Assembly (NCBI GenBank): GCA_963668185.1
Contig: OY764162.1
Span: forward strand, 1,302,001-1,366,000
DNA length: 64,000 nt
DNA from: G963668185 sp963668185
Lineage (GTDB): Bacteria; Chloroflexota; Dehalococcoidia; Lucifugimonadales; G963668185
Direction: 5' to 3'
Below are positions 7,276-17,190 of this stretch, piece by piece. The translations under genes were made by a program, and so were the position numbers. Numbering within the stretch: the stretch's first letter is position 1; each line of letters begins with the position of its first letter. The notes beneath the pieces were generated by a model, which was given only the letters and a program-made list of their open reading frames with translations, was not told where the DNA came from and ran no database searches.

Positions 7276-8826
7276 TCAGGCTGGCCGTTCAAAGAGCCCC
7301 TCGATCGCGTCGGCCAAGCTTGCCACCGTGCTGACTGCGGCCACAGCGTCGACGATCAGACCGTGCTTCGCCGCCGTTCCGGCCGTGATCGATCCGATAC
7401 AGGCGACCTTGATGCCGCTAAGCAGTCCGATGTCCCCGTCGAGCAAGTCTATCAGGCTTCTGACGGTGGAGGAGCTTGTGAACGTGACCGCGTCCACGCC
7501 TTCGGCCAGGGCGTCGCGGACAAGTCCGCGGGACTCCACCGCGGGAACGGGCCTGTACGCCGGTACCTGCGTGACTATCGCGCCCAGCGCGGCGAGGCCG
7601 TCAACCATCGCTTCCCTGCCGGCGCTTGACCTCGGCAGGAAGACCGCAGCGCCGGACACGCCGATCTCGCTCATCGCCTCTATCACTCCCTCGGAGACGT
7701 AACGCTCTGGTACCAGATCGGCGGCGATGCCGCGATCGCTCAGCGCGCGCGCCGTCGCCGGGCCGAGCGCGACGAGGCGCGTGCCGTGGAACGCGCGGGA
7801 GTCGAGGCCCATCCCGCGCAGCCTGCCGAAGACGATCTGCACGTTGTTCTCGCTGCTGAGGATCGTCCAGTCGTAATCTCCCAGCCTGCGGAGGTGACCG
7901 TCCAGGTCGGAGTAGTCTTCCAAGGGTTCGATCTTGATGGCCGGTACTTCCACCGGGACAGCCCCGCGCTCAGCGAGGATTGCCGACAGGCGGCCGGCCT
8001 GGGGGCGCGTCCTTGTGACCAGTACGCGCTTGCCGAACAGCGGGCGGTTGTCGAACCAGCCCAGCCGCTCGTCCAGGGAAGCCACGTCGCCGATGACGGC
8101 CACGACGGGGGACCCGATGCCCGCGGCGCGGCCCTGCTCAACTATGGAGCCGAGGTCAGCCGTGACGGACTTTTGACGCGGCGTCGTGCCCCACTGCACG
8201 AGGGCGGCGGGCGTCCGGGGGGACCGACCGTTGGAGATGAGAGCCTCAACGATGCTGGGCAGCGTCCTCCAGCCCATCAGGACGACAAGCGTGCCATCCT
8301 GCGAGGCCAGGGCGGGCCAGTCCACAGCGCTCTCCGGCTTGTCCGGGTCCTCGCTGCCGGTCACGAACGTAACCTGCGACGCCATGCCCCGATGCGTGAT
8401 CGGTATGCCGGCGTAGGCAGGGGCGGCGGCGGCGGAGGTCACGCCCGGCACGACCTCGTACGGTATGCCGGCGGCGACCATTTCGAGCGCCTCCTCGCCG
8501 CCGCGTCCGAAGACGAACGGATCGCCGCCCTTCAGCCGGACGACGGTCTTGCCCTCTGACGCCTTGCGGACGAGGAGCGCGTTAACGTCCGCCTGCCGGT
8601 TGCGCTCCGAGCCGGGCGTCTTGCCGGCGTCGATCACCTCAGCGTCTGGACGGGCGTTGCCCAGTATGCGCTTGTCAACGAGCCTGTCGTGGACGATGAC
8701 GTCCGCAGTCTCGACGAGGCTCCGGCCCTTGACAGTGATCAGGCCAGGGTCGCCGGGCCCCGCGCCGACCAGATAGACCTTGCCAGCGGGCGGGCCTGAA
8801 CCGGGTACTTGCTGCTGGTCAGGCAT
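7276..8826 (-). CDS. cobA-hemD: Uroporphyrinogen-III C-methyltransferase / uroporphyrinogen-III synthase fusion
   Basis: The N-terminal half is a SAM-dependent methyltransferase (SUMT) making precorrin-2. Its motifs are YLVGAGPGDPGLITVKG, VVRLKGGDPFVFGRGGEE and VPGVTSAAAAPAYAGIPITHR. The C-terminal half, from about residue 250, is HemD, which closes and inverts hydroxymethylbilane to uroporphyrinogen III. One polypeptide thus performs two consecutive steps. The start at 8826 is chosen because GGAG precedes it and it overlaps the hemC stop by 8 bases, typical of coupling; an in-frame ATG exists at 8853. The product has about 516 residues. Confidence 0.95.
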   Translation of the reverse strand: MPDQQQVPGSGPPAGKVYLVGAGPGDPGLITVKGRSLVETADVIVHDRLVDKRILGNARPDAEVIDAGKTPGSERNRQADVNALLVRKASEGKTVVRLKGGDPFVFGRGGEEALEMVAAGIPYEVVPGVTSAAAAPAYAGIPITHRGMASQVTFVTGSEDPDKPESAVDWPALASQDGTLVVLMGWRTLPSIVEALISNGRSPRTPAALVQWGTTPRQKSVTADLGSIVEQGRAAGIGSPVVAVIGDVASLDERLGWFDNRPLFGKRVLVTRTRPQAGRLSAILAERGAVPVEVPAIKIEPLEDYSDLDGHLRRLGDYDWTILSSENNVQIVFGRLRGMGLDSRAFHGTRLVALGPATARALSDRGIAADLVPERYVSEGVIEAMSEIGVSGAAVFLPRSSAGREAMVDGLAALGAIVTQVPAYRPVPAVESRGLVRDALAEGVDAVTFTSSSTVRSLIDLLDGDIGLLSGIKVACIGSITAGTAAKHGLIVDAVAAVSTVASLADAIEGLFERPA

Positions 8827-9736
8827 ACAGGACATCTCCGGCCCCGGACTCAAGGAGCGTCTCCGCTAGCCGCTTCCCGGCGTCCTCCGGCTTGGTTTGA
8901 TCGTAAGTTTGCTTGACGCGGAAGAGGCGGCTCCCGTCCGGGGACGCGGCCATCGCCCGCATGACGAGGCGGCCTCCGAGGGGCCGCGCGTATGCGGCGA
9001 CGGGCGAGCGACAGCCGCCGCCGATCTCGGCGAGGAAGGCGCGCTCTGCCCGGAAGGCGGCGACGGTGTCCGCGTGCTGAACGCGGCGCAGTACTTCCAG
9101 GACCCCGGCGCTGTCCGACCGCACTTCCGCCGCCAGCGTTCCCTGGCCAACGTCCGGGGCGCAGACATCGGGCGGCAGGTAGTGCGATATCCGGCTGCGG
9201 AGGCCGAGGCGAATCAACCCGGCCGCCGCGAGCACGACGCCGTCGTACTCTCCGTTCATTGCCTTCTCCAGCCGAGTGCCGACGTTGCCCCTGATGGGGG
9301 CCAGTTCGAGGTCGGGCCGCGCGGCGGAAAGCTGAGCGATGCGCCGGGGGCTGCTTGTGCCGAGCCGTGCGCCCGGCGGCAGCTCGCTCAACCGGGAGCC
9401 GGTCTTCGTCGCCAGCACGTCGCGTGGGTCGCGCCGGGATCCGACGGGCACGAGCACGGTGTCCACGGGGGTCTCGCCGGGCACGTCCTTGGCGCTGTGA
9501 ATCGCCACGTCGATCTCGCCGCTCAGCAGTGCCTGCCGGATGTCGGTCGTGAACATGCCGCGGCCCAGGCTCAGGAGCGGCGCGGCCTTGTCGCGGTCTC
9601 CTTTGGTGGAGATCGTCTCTACGACGAACTCAGTTTCAGGGAAGGCTTTTCTGAGAGGCGCGAGTATCTCTTCGTTCTGGGCCAGCGACAGGGGGCTGGC
9701 GCGGGAGCCGACGATGATTCTTGAGGGCGGCGGCAT
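8819..9736 (-). CDS. hemC: Porphobilinogen deaminase (hydroxymethylbilane synthase)
   Basis: The enzyme polymerises four porphobilinogens into hydroxymethylbilane. Length is 305 residues, as usual. The segment GGGCRSPVAAYA holds the cysteine that carries the dipyrromethane cofactor. Further family segments are VGSRASPLSLAQ at the N-terminus, AIHSAKDVP, and LGTSSPRRIAQL. It starts at an ATG 10 bp after sirC ends and overlaps the following cobA-hemD start by 8 bp. Confidence 0.97.
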   Translation of the reverse strand: MPPPSRIIVGSRASPLSLAQNEEILAPLRKAFPETEFVVETISTKGDRDKAAPLLSLGRGMFTTDIRQALLSGEIDVAIHSAKDVPGETPVDTVLVPVGSRRDPRDVLATKTGSRLSELPPGARLGTSSPRRIAQLSAARPDLELAPIRGNVGTRLEKAMNGEYDGVVLAAAGLIRLGLRSRISHYLPPDVCAPDVGQGTLAAEVRSDSAGVLEVLRRVQHADTVAAFRAERAFLAEIGGGCRSPVAAYARPLGGRLVMRAMAASPDGSRLFRVKQTYDQTKPEDAGKRLAETLLESGAGDVLYA

Positions 9737-9746
9737 GGCCGGAGCG

Positions 9747-10481
9747 TCATCCGGACGCGGCTGGAGTCTTCCGGCCCGAGTACCGCGAACTCAGGGTATC
9801 GTCGTCCCACATCTTGCAGCCGGGATGCTCGCAGCCGCAGTCGTCTCCGTCGGCGAGGTTAGCCATGAGGGTGGCGAGCGCGCTTTCTTCGTCGCCACGG
9901 CGCAGGTAGTCCATGACGTCCTCGGTGATCGAGGCCTGCCAGTGGTCCGGGTTGACGTACAGGCCGCGGCCCTTCAACTCGGCGCGGGCCCTGCTCAGGA
10001 CAGGGGCGAGGTCCGCGTACTCGATGACGTTGCTGTTCGCAAGCTCCTGGCGCATCTTGCGGGCGAGCGCGGGGCTGGTCCCGCCGGTGGAGGTGGCGAT
10101 CGTCACCGCGCCGCGTTCGACGATGGACGGCGAGATGAAGCTGCACAGCCTGGTGACGTCCACGACGACGGTGGGGACGTTGCGCTCCTCGGCCTCGCGG
10201 GCGATGGCCTGGTTAAGCTCATTGTCCTGGGCCGGCGCTGCGGCGGCGATCACCATGAACGCGCCTTCCAGGTCGCCGGGCCTGTACTCGCGACGGAGCC
10301 AGGTGATGCGGCCTTCGTCGGCGAGGCGGCGGACCTCGTCCTTCGCCTCGGGCGCTACGACGACGACGTTGGCTTCGGAATCGACGAGGCGGCCGACCTT
10401 GCCGGCTCCCTCATCGCCGGCGCCGATGACTACGCACTTGCGGTCCTTCAAGTTCAGAAATACGGGGTAGTACTTGGGCAA
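9747..10481 (-). CDS. sirC: Precorrin-2 dehydrogenase (SirC/Met8 type)
   Basis: This NAD-dependent enzyme is expected to oxidise precorrin-2 to sirohydrochlorin. The N-terminus YYPVFLNLKDRKCVVIGAG followed by a nucleotide-binding loop GAGDEGAGKV marks the CysG N-terminal family. STGGTSPALARKMRQEL is the typical middle motif. The final 30 residues hold an acidic Cys-rich tail, DDCGCEHPGCKMWDDD, which is not a standard part of the family and may bind metal. The start is a TTG at 10481 with GGAAG about 6 bases before it. A separate chelatase is not seen in the window. Confidence 0.9.
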   Translation of the reverse strand: MPKYYPVFLNLKDRKCVVIGAGDEGAGKVGRLVDSEANVVVVAPEAKDEVRRLADEGRITWLRREYRPGDLEGAFMVIAAAAPAQDNELNQAIAREAEERNVPTVVVDVTRLCSFISPSIVERGAVTIATSTGGTSPALARKMRQELANSNVIEYADLAPVLSRARAELKGRGLYVNPDHWQASITEDVMDYLRRGDEESALATLMANLADGDDCGCEHPGCKMWDDDTLSSRYSGRKTPAASG

Positions 10482-10566
10482 TCGAAACTTCCAATGAGAG
10501 ATTAAGCGCGTTGATTATTGAACGCGGGCGGGCGCGATTTCAACGGTTCCCAGGGGCGGCGGGGGG

Positions 10567-11625
10567 CTAGACGAAGTAGCGGACGCGGGTCTTTTTGTAC
10601 TCGCGGGTGCTGTACAGGAGCATGTAGTCGTCTATACCGGTGGCTTCGGAGATCTGCTTGGCCACGGACTCGCACTCGTTCCGGGTGGTGGCGTGGATCA
10701 TGCTGAAGTGCGTGTAGCGCCAGTCCGGGAAGGTGGGACGCTGGTAGCAGTGCGTGACCCACCTGGAGCCGGCCATGATCGTCCCGACCTCGACGGCCCG
10801 GTCCTCGGGGACGTTCCAGACGGCCATCGAGTTGGCCTTGAAGCCGGCCCGGCGGTGGTGGAGCACGGCGCTGAACCGGCGCATTATCTTGCGGTCCTGG
10901 AAGTCCGCCGCCAAGTCGAACAGTTCCCGGTGCGAGATGCCGAGCCTTTCGACCATGCCGTCGAACGGGCGCGGGACGAGATCGACGTCTTCCTGAAGCT
11001 CGCGGATGACGTCCTTCTCGAACCCGGTGACCGGTACGGCCTTCTTCCAGTCGTCGTTGGCCGGCTTGGAGCCGTCGTTTCCGTAGCCGTCCGGGCTGTA
11101 CGAGGCGGCGTTGCCCTCTTTCTTGACCATGTCGAAGTTGACGCCGATCTTGAAGAAGCGGATCGTGGGCATCATGCGGTACGTCTCCGCGCCGGCGCGG
11201 CGGGACATCTCCTCGACCGTCTCCTCGATGCTCTCGTCCGGAGCTACGGCGATGGTGAACCAGAGGTTGAACGGGCCGGTGCGGGCGTAGTTGTGGCTGA
11301 CGCCGGGGTGTTCGTTGATGACGCGCGCGCCCGCGTCCAGGTCCTCGTCGGCGAAGCGCATGGCCACGAGGGTGGTCTTGTAGCCGAGGCGGCGCGTATC
11401 GAAGATCGCGGAGATCTGGCGCACGACGTTGCGGTCCTTGAGGCTGCGGACGGCCTCGATCGTCTCGTCTTCGGTGAGGCCGAGTTCGCCGCCCATCTCC
11501 ATGAACGGGCGCTCCACGAGCGGGAACTCGGACTGCAAGATGTTGAGCAGCTTGCGATCGGTGAGATCGAGGGCGGTGGGGCTGTTGGCGGTGCGGAGTT
11601 TCGTTGACATCTCGTTATTCATCAT
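10567..11625 (-). CDS. ahbAB: Siroheme decarboxylase, AhbA-AhbB fusion (Lrp/AsnC-like)
   Basis: The 352-residue protein consists of two similar halves, each with an Lrp/AsnC-type helix-turn-helix followed by a ferredoxin-like domain. Half one begins near LDLTDRKLLNILQSEFPLVERPF, half two near TGFEKDVIRELQEDVDLVPRPF. This is the arrangement of siroheme decarboxylase subunits AhbA and AhbB joined, as in the NirDL proteins. The reaction removes two acetate carboxyls from siroheme to give 12,18-didecarboxysiroheme, an intermediate of the alternative heme pathway or of heme d1. The radical-SAM partners AhbC and AhbD are absent here. Upstream of sirC by 85 bp. An ATG at 11610 is an alternative start. 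Confidence 0.88.
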   Translation of the reverse strand: MMNNEMSTKLRTANSPTALDLTDRKLLNILQSEFPLVERPFMEMGGELGLTEDETIEAVRSLKDRNVVRQISAIFDTRRLGYKTTLVAMRFADEDLDAGARVINEHPGVSHNYARTGPFNLWFTIAVAPDESIEETVEEMSRRAGAETYRMMPTIRFFKIGVNFDMVKKEGNAASYSPDGYGNDGSKPANDDWKKAVPVTGFEKDVIRELQEDVDLVPRPFDGMVERLGISHRELFDLAADFQDRKIMRRFSAVLHHRRAGFKANSMAVWNVPEDRAVEVGTIMAGSRWVTHCYQRPTFPDWRYTHFSMIHATTRNECESVAKQISEATGIDDYMLLYSTREYKKTRVRYFV

Positions 11626-11630
11626 CCTGG

Positions 11631-12020
11631 TTAAGGCGAGGGGCGACTCACAGCTTCTTGCATCGCTCCCAGCAATGCTTCGACGGCTTGAAGATTGTCC
11701 CTCACCATCTCGACATCGTAGTTGTCGTTGTAGAAGTTCTGATGCAGCCCGTTAGCGGCCCCCAGCCTGACCCTGTTCTGCTGAGGATCGTCCGTGGACT
11801 GGATGATGGCGAGGGCGTTGCGATGAAGGTCACGGTGCGACTGCTGCCGCCAGCCATGCTCTTCGGCGACGGACCGCACCAAGTGCGCCACGGCGCCCCA
11901 TGCCTTCTCCGAGGCCTGGATCATGTCGCCTTCGCGCAGCGCGGCTCTCGCGTGCTCAATGAGCCGGTCACTGACTTGGCGATGATGCTCGACTTCAGTG
12001 GTCAACGGATATTTCCCCAA
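11631..12020 (-). CDS. PaREP1/HEPN-like helical protein
   Basis: The 129-residue, all-helical protein resembles PaREP1-domain or HEPN-fold proteins (segments SDRLIEHARAALREGD, ASEKAWGAVAHLV). Such proteins can be RNases or nucleotidyltransferase partners, but the R-x4-6-H HEPN active-site motif is not clear here. It starts at a TTG (12020) and ends only 5 bp before the siroheme decarboxylase gene, so it probably heads the tetrapyrrole operon. Its role there is unknown. Confidence 0.7.
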   Translation of the reverse strand: MGKYPLTTEVEHHRQVSDRLIEHARAALREGDMIQASEKAWGAVAHLVRSVAEEHGWRQQSHRDLHRNALAIIQSTDDPQQNRVRLGAANGLHQNFYNDNYDVEMVRDNLQAVEALLGAMQEAVSRPSP

Positions 12021-12096
12021 AACCGCCTTGGCTGGCCTTCAAGTCCAGTTCAGTTTATCGCAAGCTCTTGTGAGAGGCCAACCCGTTCGTGGTGAG

Positions 12097-12122
12097 CCCT
12101 TCGACAAGCTCAGGGCGAACGG
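12097..12122. repeat. Repeat A copy
   Basis: One A element with the variant core CCTTCGACAAGCTCAGGGCG lies upstream of the PaREP1-like gene, beside the nested hairpin region. Confidence 0.8.
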
Positions 12123-12174
12123 AACTGGCGGCGGCTGTTGATGCACGCTTGCCAACTCTGGTAGCTTGTCACCC

Positions 12175-12268
12175 GCTAGACCGTCCGGTGAGTTCCGCAT
12201 TACCGCATCAGCGGGGGCGTGGATTGCGTGCGCCCCCTGTTGGACTGCGGAACCCAGGACGGTCTAGC
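12175..12268. other. Long nested stem-loop, candidate structured RNA or small mobile element
   Basis: Three nested pairings are visible. Outer arms GCTAGACCGTCC (12175-12186) and GGACGGTCTAGC (12257-12268) are perfect over 12 bp. Middle arms GTTCCGCA (12192-12199) and TGCGGAAC (12246-12253) pair over 8 bp, and TG/CA pairs extend them with one A-C mismatch. Inner arms GGGGGCG (12213-12219) and CGCCCCC (12231-12237) close an 11-nt loop. The 425-bp gap it lies in (12021-12445) has no convincing gene. It could be an ncRNA, a MITE-like element or a strong transcription terminator. It does not match a tRNA, SRP RNA or 6S RNA that I can recognise. Confidence 0.6.
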
Positions 12269-12445
12269 AAGCGATCCTGATCCCACTGGCAGGGGGTTTC
12301 AATGTCTTCACAACCAACCCAAGACCGTCTTAACTCTCCGGGCCGCCGTCCGGGTGTTGGTAGATGTAGCAGGCGTGACGCTTCCCCTAGTAGCTAGTTG
12401 GAACGTCTGTTTGAAGAAGTTCCCAAGCGACACTGTGTCGCGTTC

Positions 12446-13219
12446 TTATTCTCCCGTGCAGCGAGACCGCACCAATTCGTCAACGATGGACGGATCCAAC
12501 GCCTTGACCTCCCGCATCACGCGCTGGATTTTTGAAGAGGCCCCGTCGAAGTGCATGTATCCTAGCTGCACCCATTCGGCGTGCAGCCTCTGATTAGCGT
12601 TGTGATAGTCCACCAATACGTACGGGGGCTTCAACTTGCCGAACTCTTCGTACATGTAGCGGATGAGGGCCTTCTCGCTGTCCTGCATTGGTGCTGCTAG
12701 TCGAATATCGGCGCACCTTTGAGCATATTCCTCCACCGACTGCGCCCTTTCGCCTTCGGCCTGCCAGACGGCTTTCCTCTCCTTTGCTCCCAGGATCTTC
12801 TCAATCGAACTCACTTGGAAGGAAAGCAGGCACCCTCCGTCGACCAGCGCATCCCTCAATCCGGTATCCATCTCCGAAATTATGATCATCTCATTCTCCC
12901 AGGCTGCCTGAGATGACCCGTTCCTCTCACCGTATGGCAGCTTAGCGAGGTACTTGGCGGTCAAGCTGTCATGATACTCTCGAAGCTCCGGTGGGGGATC
13001 AAGTCGGTCGAACTGCTTGACCCAGCTACGGTACGACGGCCCTTCGTCCACTTCCTCCCCTGCGATCATGATTTCGGCGCAGGTCGATGCATACTCCCGA
13101 ACCTGATCGCTGACAGGGCTCAGTTCGGCGGTTGCCTGCTCTGGCTCGTCCTTCGATGAGTCTCCACACGCGACTATCGCTACGGCCAAGGCGACTACTA
13201 CCAGTACCGACTTCCGCAT
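12446..13219 (-). CDS. Predicted lipoprotein with duplicated domain
   Basis: From the ATG at 13219 the product has 257 residues and a lipoprotein signal peptide: MRKS, a hydrophobic stretch, and the lipobox AIVAC. It should be anchored to the outside of the cytoplasmic membrane. The mature part holds two related halves: one with YASTCAEIM, FDRLDPPPELREYH; the other with YAQRCADIR, FGKLKPPYVLVDYHN. I do not recognise a named family. An upstream in-frame start (13402) would bury the signal peptide and is rejected. Its upstream neighbour is divergent. Confidence 0.75.
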   Translation of the reverse strand: MRKSVLVVVALAVAIVACGDSSKDEPEQATAELSPVSDQVREYASTCAEIMIAGEEVDEGPSYRSWVKQFDRLDPPPELREYHDSLTAKYLAKLPYGERNGSSQAAWENEMIIISEMDTGLRDALVDGGCLLSFQVSSIEKILGAKERKAVWQAEGERAQSVEEYAQRCADIRLAAPMQDSEKALIRYMYEEFGKLKPPYVLVDYHNANQRLHAEWVQLGYMHFDGASSKIQRVMREVKALDPSIVDELVRSRCTGE

Positions 13220-13592
13220 GGCACGAACCCCTTTTCTGTGTACAGAGGGCCCGCCCTCGCAGGGCAGAAAATCAGTACCCTGTCCCGCCAAGCGAACGAG
13301 ATGGGACAATACGAAGCCCCCTGTCGGCTGAGGATTTGGTCCGTGGTAACTCGTCCCAGCCTCGACTGTGCCGACAGGGGCACGGCGAACCGCGCCCTCC
13401 ATCGTGATGATGACGAGTCGAAGCGTCGTGAACGAGTTACCGTGGGGCAGACTAGCTTAGTCAATAGCTGAGGTCAACTACCGAAGGATATTGAAACTGC
13501 CGCGTCCTATAATCATAGAGAAGTGTAGACTCGTTCAAGGCAGGGCTGCGTTATGGGTCAGAATCTCTCACAACTCTAGGAAGAATCTCATC
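13220..13592. other. Divergent intergenic region
   Basis: This 373-bp gap separates the lipoprotein and the unknown plus-strand gene. It contains a TATAAT at 13508-13513 that may serve the plus-strand gene, although no good -35 accompanies it. Short GC-rich dyads such as AGGGCCCGCCCTCGCAGGGC near 13245-13265 are present. No gene is evident. Confidence 0.4.
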
Positions 13593-14546
13593 ATGAATCG
13601 AAATGAATACTTGGGGAACGCCGATGTAGCCGATTTCATTGAGTGGGCAAGACATCTTGTCCGGGGCGACTGGTGGTTGAAGCATGCATGGAAAGCTAAG
13701 AGAGGCCCATCGTTTCAGTGCGGCACTCTTTTCGGGGCATTCAAGAGCTACGAGTGGAATGGCGAGCGCTTCGATGACACTATGTCGAAGTTCGCCGAGT
13801 TTCGTAAGAAGTTCGATACGATCGGAAAGATCGTGGACGAGGACTCACGCGATAGTTTCGTCGCCAACGTGCGGAACATAGTGAAATGGGGAAGAATCGG
13901 CCGGCTCCCCAGACTTGAGAAAGAATGGGCGCAGATGGAACCGGCGCGGTTGCAAGAACACATTGAGGAGGTGAAGCGCAAGCTCAACCCGGCGAGCGGC
14001 GACACATCCGACCTGCGTGGCTTCCGGTACATGGGATCGGCTTTCAATAAAATCTACTCAGCACTTGTGCCTGGACTGCCGATTTACGATAGCCGTGTAG
14101 CATGCGCTCTCGCATGCCTTGTAAGGCTGTACTACAAGGACAACCGCTCGACTAGCGTACCCTCGCTTCTCAACCTAGGGATTCCTCGCGGGCGTGTTTT
14201 CAGCAGGTGTAAGTCTCCCAAGATTTACTCGGATTCCAAGTACGCGGCCTATACTCTGAAAGCTGCTTGGCTTCTGCATGGGATGGTTCAGTACTCTGCC
14301 GGAGCGTTTGACGAAGTACCAAAACAACAACGAATCCATGCGCTACAGTCGGCCATGTTCATGCTGGGATACAAACGGCTCAATGACGATGCGGTTACCC
14401 CGTTGAAGGCAGAAGACACTAATCCGCCTGATGAGGCTAAATCGCCGTTTACCGGAGAGTTTTCTAAAGAGATGGAAGTGGTGGAGCGACCCAATCGGCC
14501 GTTTCGGGAAGAACGGCTATGGTTCGAACGCGAAACTCTAACATAG
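13593..14546 (+). CDS. Hypothetical protein
   Basis: The 317-residue product begins at the ATG at 13593, preceded by AGGAAG about 8 bases upstream. It is basic and rich in aromatic residues, with a segment GSAFNKIYSALVPGLPIYDSR that resembles the helical region of uncharacterised proteins seen near restriction and DNA-repair genes; this is a weak resemblance only. No signal peptide or membrane segment is visible. Base composition is more AT-rich than the neighbours, hinting at acquisition. It is convergent with the methylmalonyl-CoA operon. Function unknown. Confidence 0.7.
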   Translation: MNRNEYLGNADVADFIEWARHLVRGDWWLKHAWKAKRGPSFQCGTLFGAFKSYEWNGERFDDTMSKFAEFRKKFDTIGKIVDEDSRDSFVANVRNIVKWGRIGRLPRLEKEWAQMEPARLQEHIEEVKRKLNPASGDTSDLRGFRYMGSAFNKIYSALVPGLPIYDSRVACALACLVRLYYKDNRSTSVPSLLNLGIPRGRVFSRCKSPKIYSDSKYAAYTLKAAWLLHGMVQYSAGAFDEVPKQQRIHALQSAMFMLGYKRLNDDAVTPLKAEDTNPPDEAKSPFTGEFSKEMEVVERPNRPFREERLWFERETLT

Positions 14547-14566
14547 TGCCGACTTGGCACACGGGT

Positions 14567-14986
14567 CTAGGTAGTGGCGCGCTGGCGGGCTTCTGCTACG
14601 GCGTTGATGATGAAGTCCGCTATTTCTTTGGTGGGGCTGCCGGGGCCGAAGACGCCGAGGACGCCCATCTCGCGGAGGGCCAAGCGGTCCTCTTCAGGGA
14701 TGATGCCGCCGGCGACTATGGGCAGGTTGCCCATGCCGGCCTCGTCCAGGGCATCTACGATCTGCGGGAACAGCTCCATGTGCGCGCCGGACAGGATGCT
14801 CAGGCCCAGGGCGTCTACGTCCTCGTCCCTGGCTATCTCGACGATGTCGTCGGGGGTCTGGCGGATGCCGGTGTAGATGACGTCCATGCCGGCATCGCGC
14901 AGGCTGCGGGCGACGATCTTCGCGCCGCGGTCGTGGCCGTCCAGGCCGGGTTTTGCGACGAGCACCTTGATCTTGTTCTCGGCCAT
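14567..14986 (-). CDS. mcmB: Methylmalonyl-CoA mutase, B12-binding small subunit
   Basis: A 139-residue cobalamin-binding domain protein. It has the base-off/His-on signature GLDGHDRGAKIV, then LSILSGAHM and VAGGIIPEED, which line the dimethylbenzimidazole tail pocket. It pairs with the catalytic subunit encoded at 15433-17097 to form a split mutase that interconverts methylmalonyl-CoA and succinyl-CoA, as in Archaea and many Chloroflexota. It begins 5 bp after the epimerase gene, so the three genes form one operon. Confidence 0.95.
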   Translation of the reverse strand: MAENKIKVLVAKPGLDGHDRGAKIVARSLRDAGMDVIYTGIRQTPDDIVEIARDEDVDALGLSILSGAHMELFPQIVDALDEAGMGNLPIVAGGIIPEEDRLALREMGVLGVFGPGSPTKEIADFIINAVAEARQRATT

Positions 14987-14991
14987 GGGGG

Positions 14992-15423
14992 TTACCTCAT
15001 CGCTCCATCAGCGTCGACCAGTTCGACCAGGACGCCGCGCGTGGAGCGGGGGTGCAGGAATGCGATGTTGCCGACCAGGCCCTTGCGCGGGGTCTTGTCT
15101 ACTAACTGAACGCCAGCATCGTCCAGCCGGGAGAGCGTGCCTTCGAGGTCGTCCACCTCGAAGCAGATGTGGTGCATGCCCTCGCCGCGCCTCTCGATGT
15201 ACCTGGCGACGCCGCTCGTTGGGTCGGTGGGCTCGATCAGTTCCAGCAGCGTGCCGCCGATCCTGACGACGGCGGCGCGCACGCCCTGGTCCGGGACTTC
15301 TTCGGTCTCGGCTGAGCCGACGCCGAAGGTCTTCCGGTAGAACGCGAGCGTCTCGTCCATGTCGTTGACGACTAGGGCGACGTGGTTGACGTGCCTGGCT
15401 ACGCAGACGGGGGTTTCAGACAT
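14992..15423 (-). CDS. mce: Methylmalonyl-CoA epimerase
   Basis: The 143-residue vicinal-oxygen-chelate (glyoxalase-fold) protein interconverts (S)- and (R)-methylmalonyl-CoA. Seen are NHVALVVNDMDETLAFY near the N-terminus, GEGMHHICFEVDDL in the middle and the C-terminal RGVLVELVDAD, which supply metal ligands (His, His, Glu). GAGGAG lies 6 bases before the ATG. It sits between the large and small mutase subunits, which fits propionyl-CoA metabolism. Confidence 0.95.
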   Translation of the reverse strand: MSETPVCVARHVNHVALVVNDMDETLAFYRKTFGVGSAETEEVPDQGVRAAVVRIGGTLLELIEPTDPTSGVARYIERRGEGMHHICFEVDDLEGTLSRLDDAGVQLVDKTPRKGLVGNIAFLHPRSTRGVLVELVDADGAMR

Positions 15424-15432
15424 TACCGCTCC

Positions 15433-17097
<1,665 letters not shown>

Positions 17098-17190
17098 TCC
17101 GCGCCGTGGCCGCCGGTTGTGGAAACGGCGCGCCCCGTCAAGTGCGAGGACACGCGTTTCGTACGGCCAAGCGTGCGCGGATTATACCAG

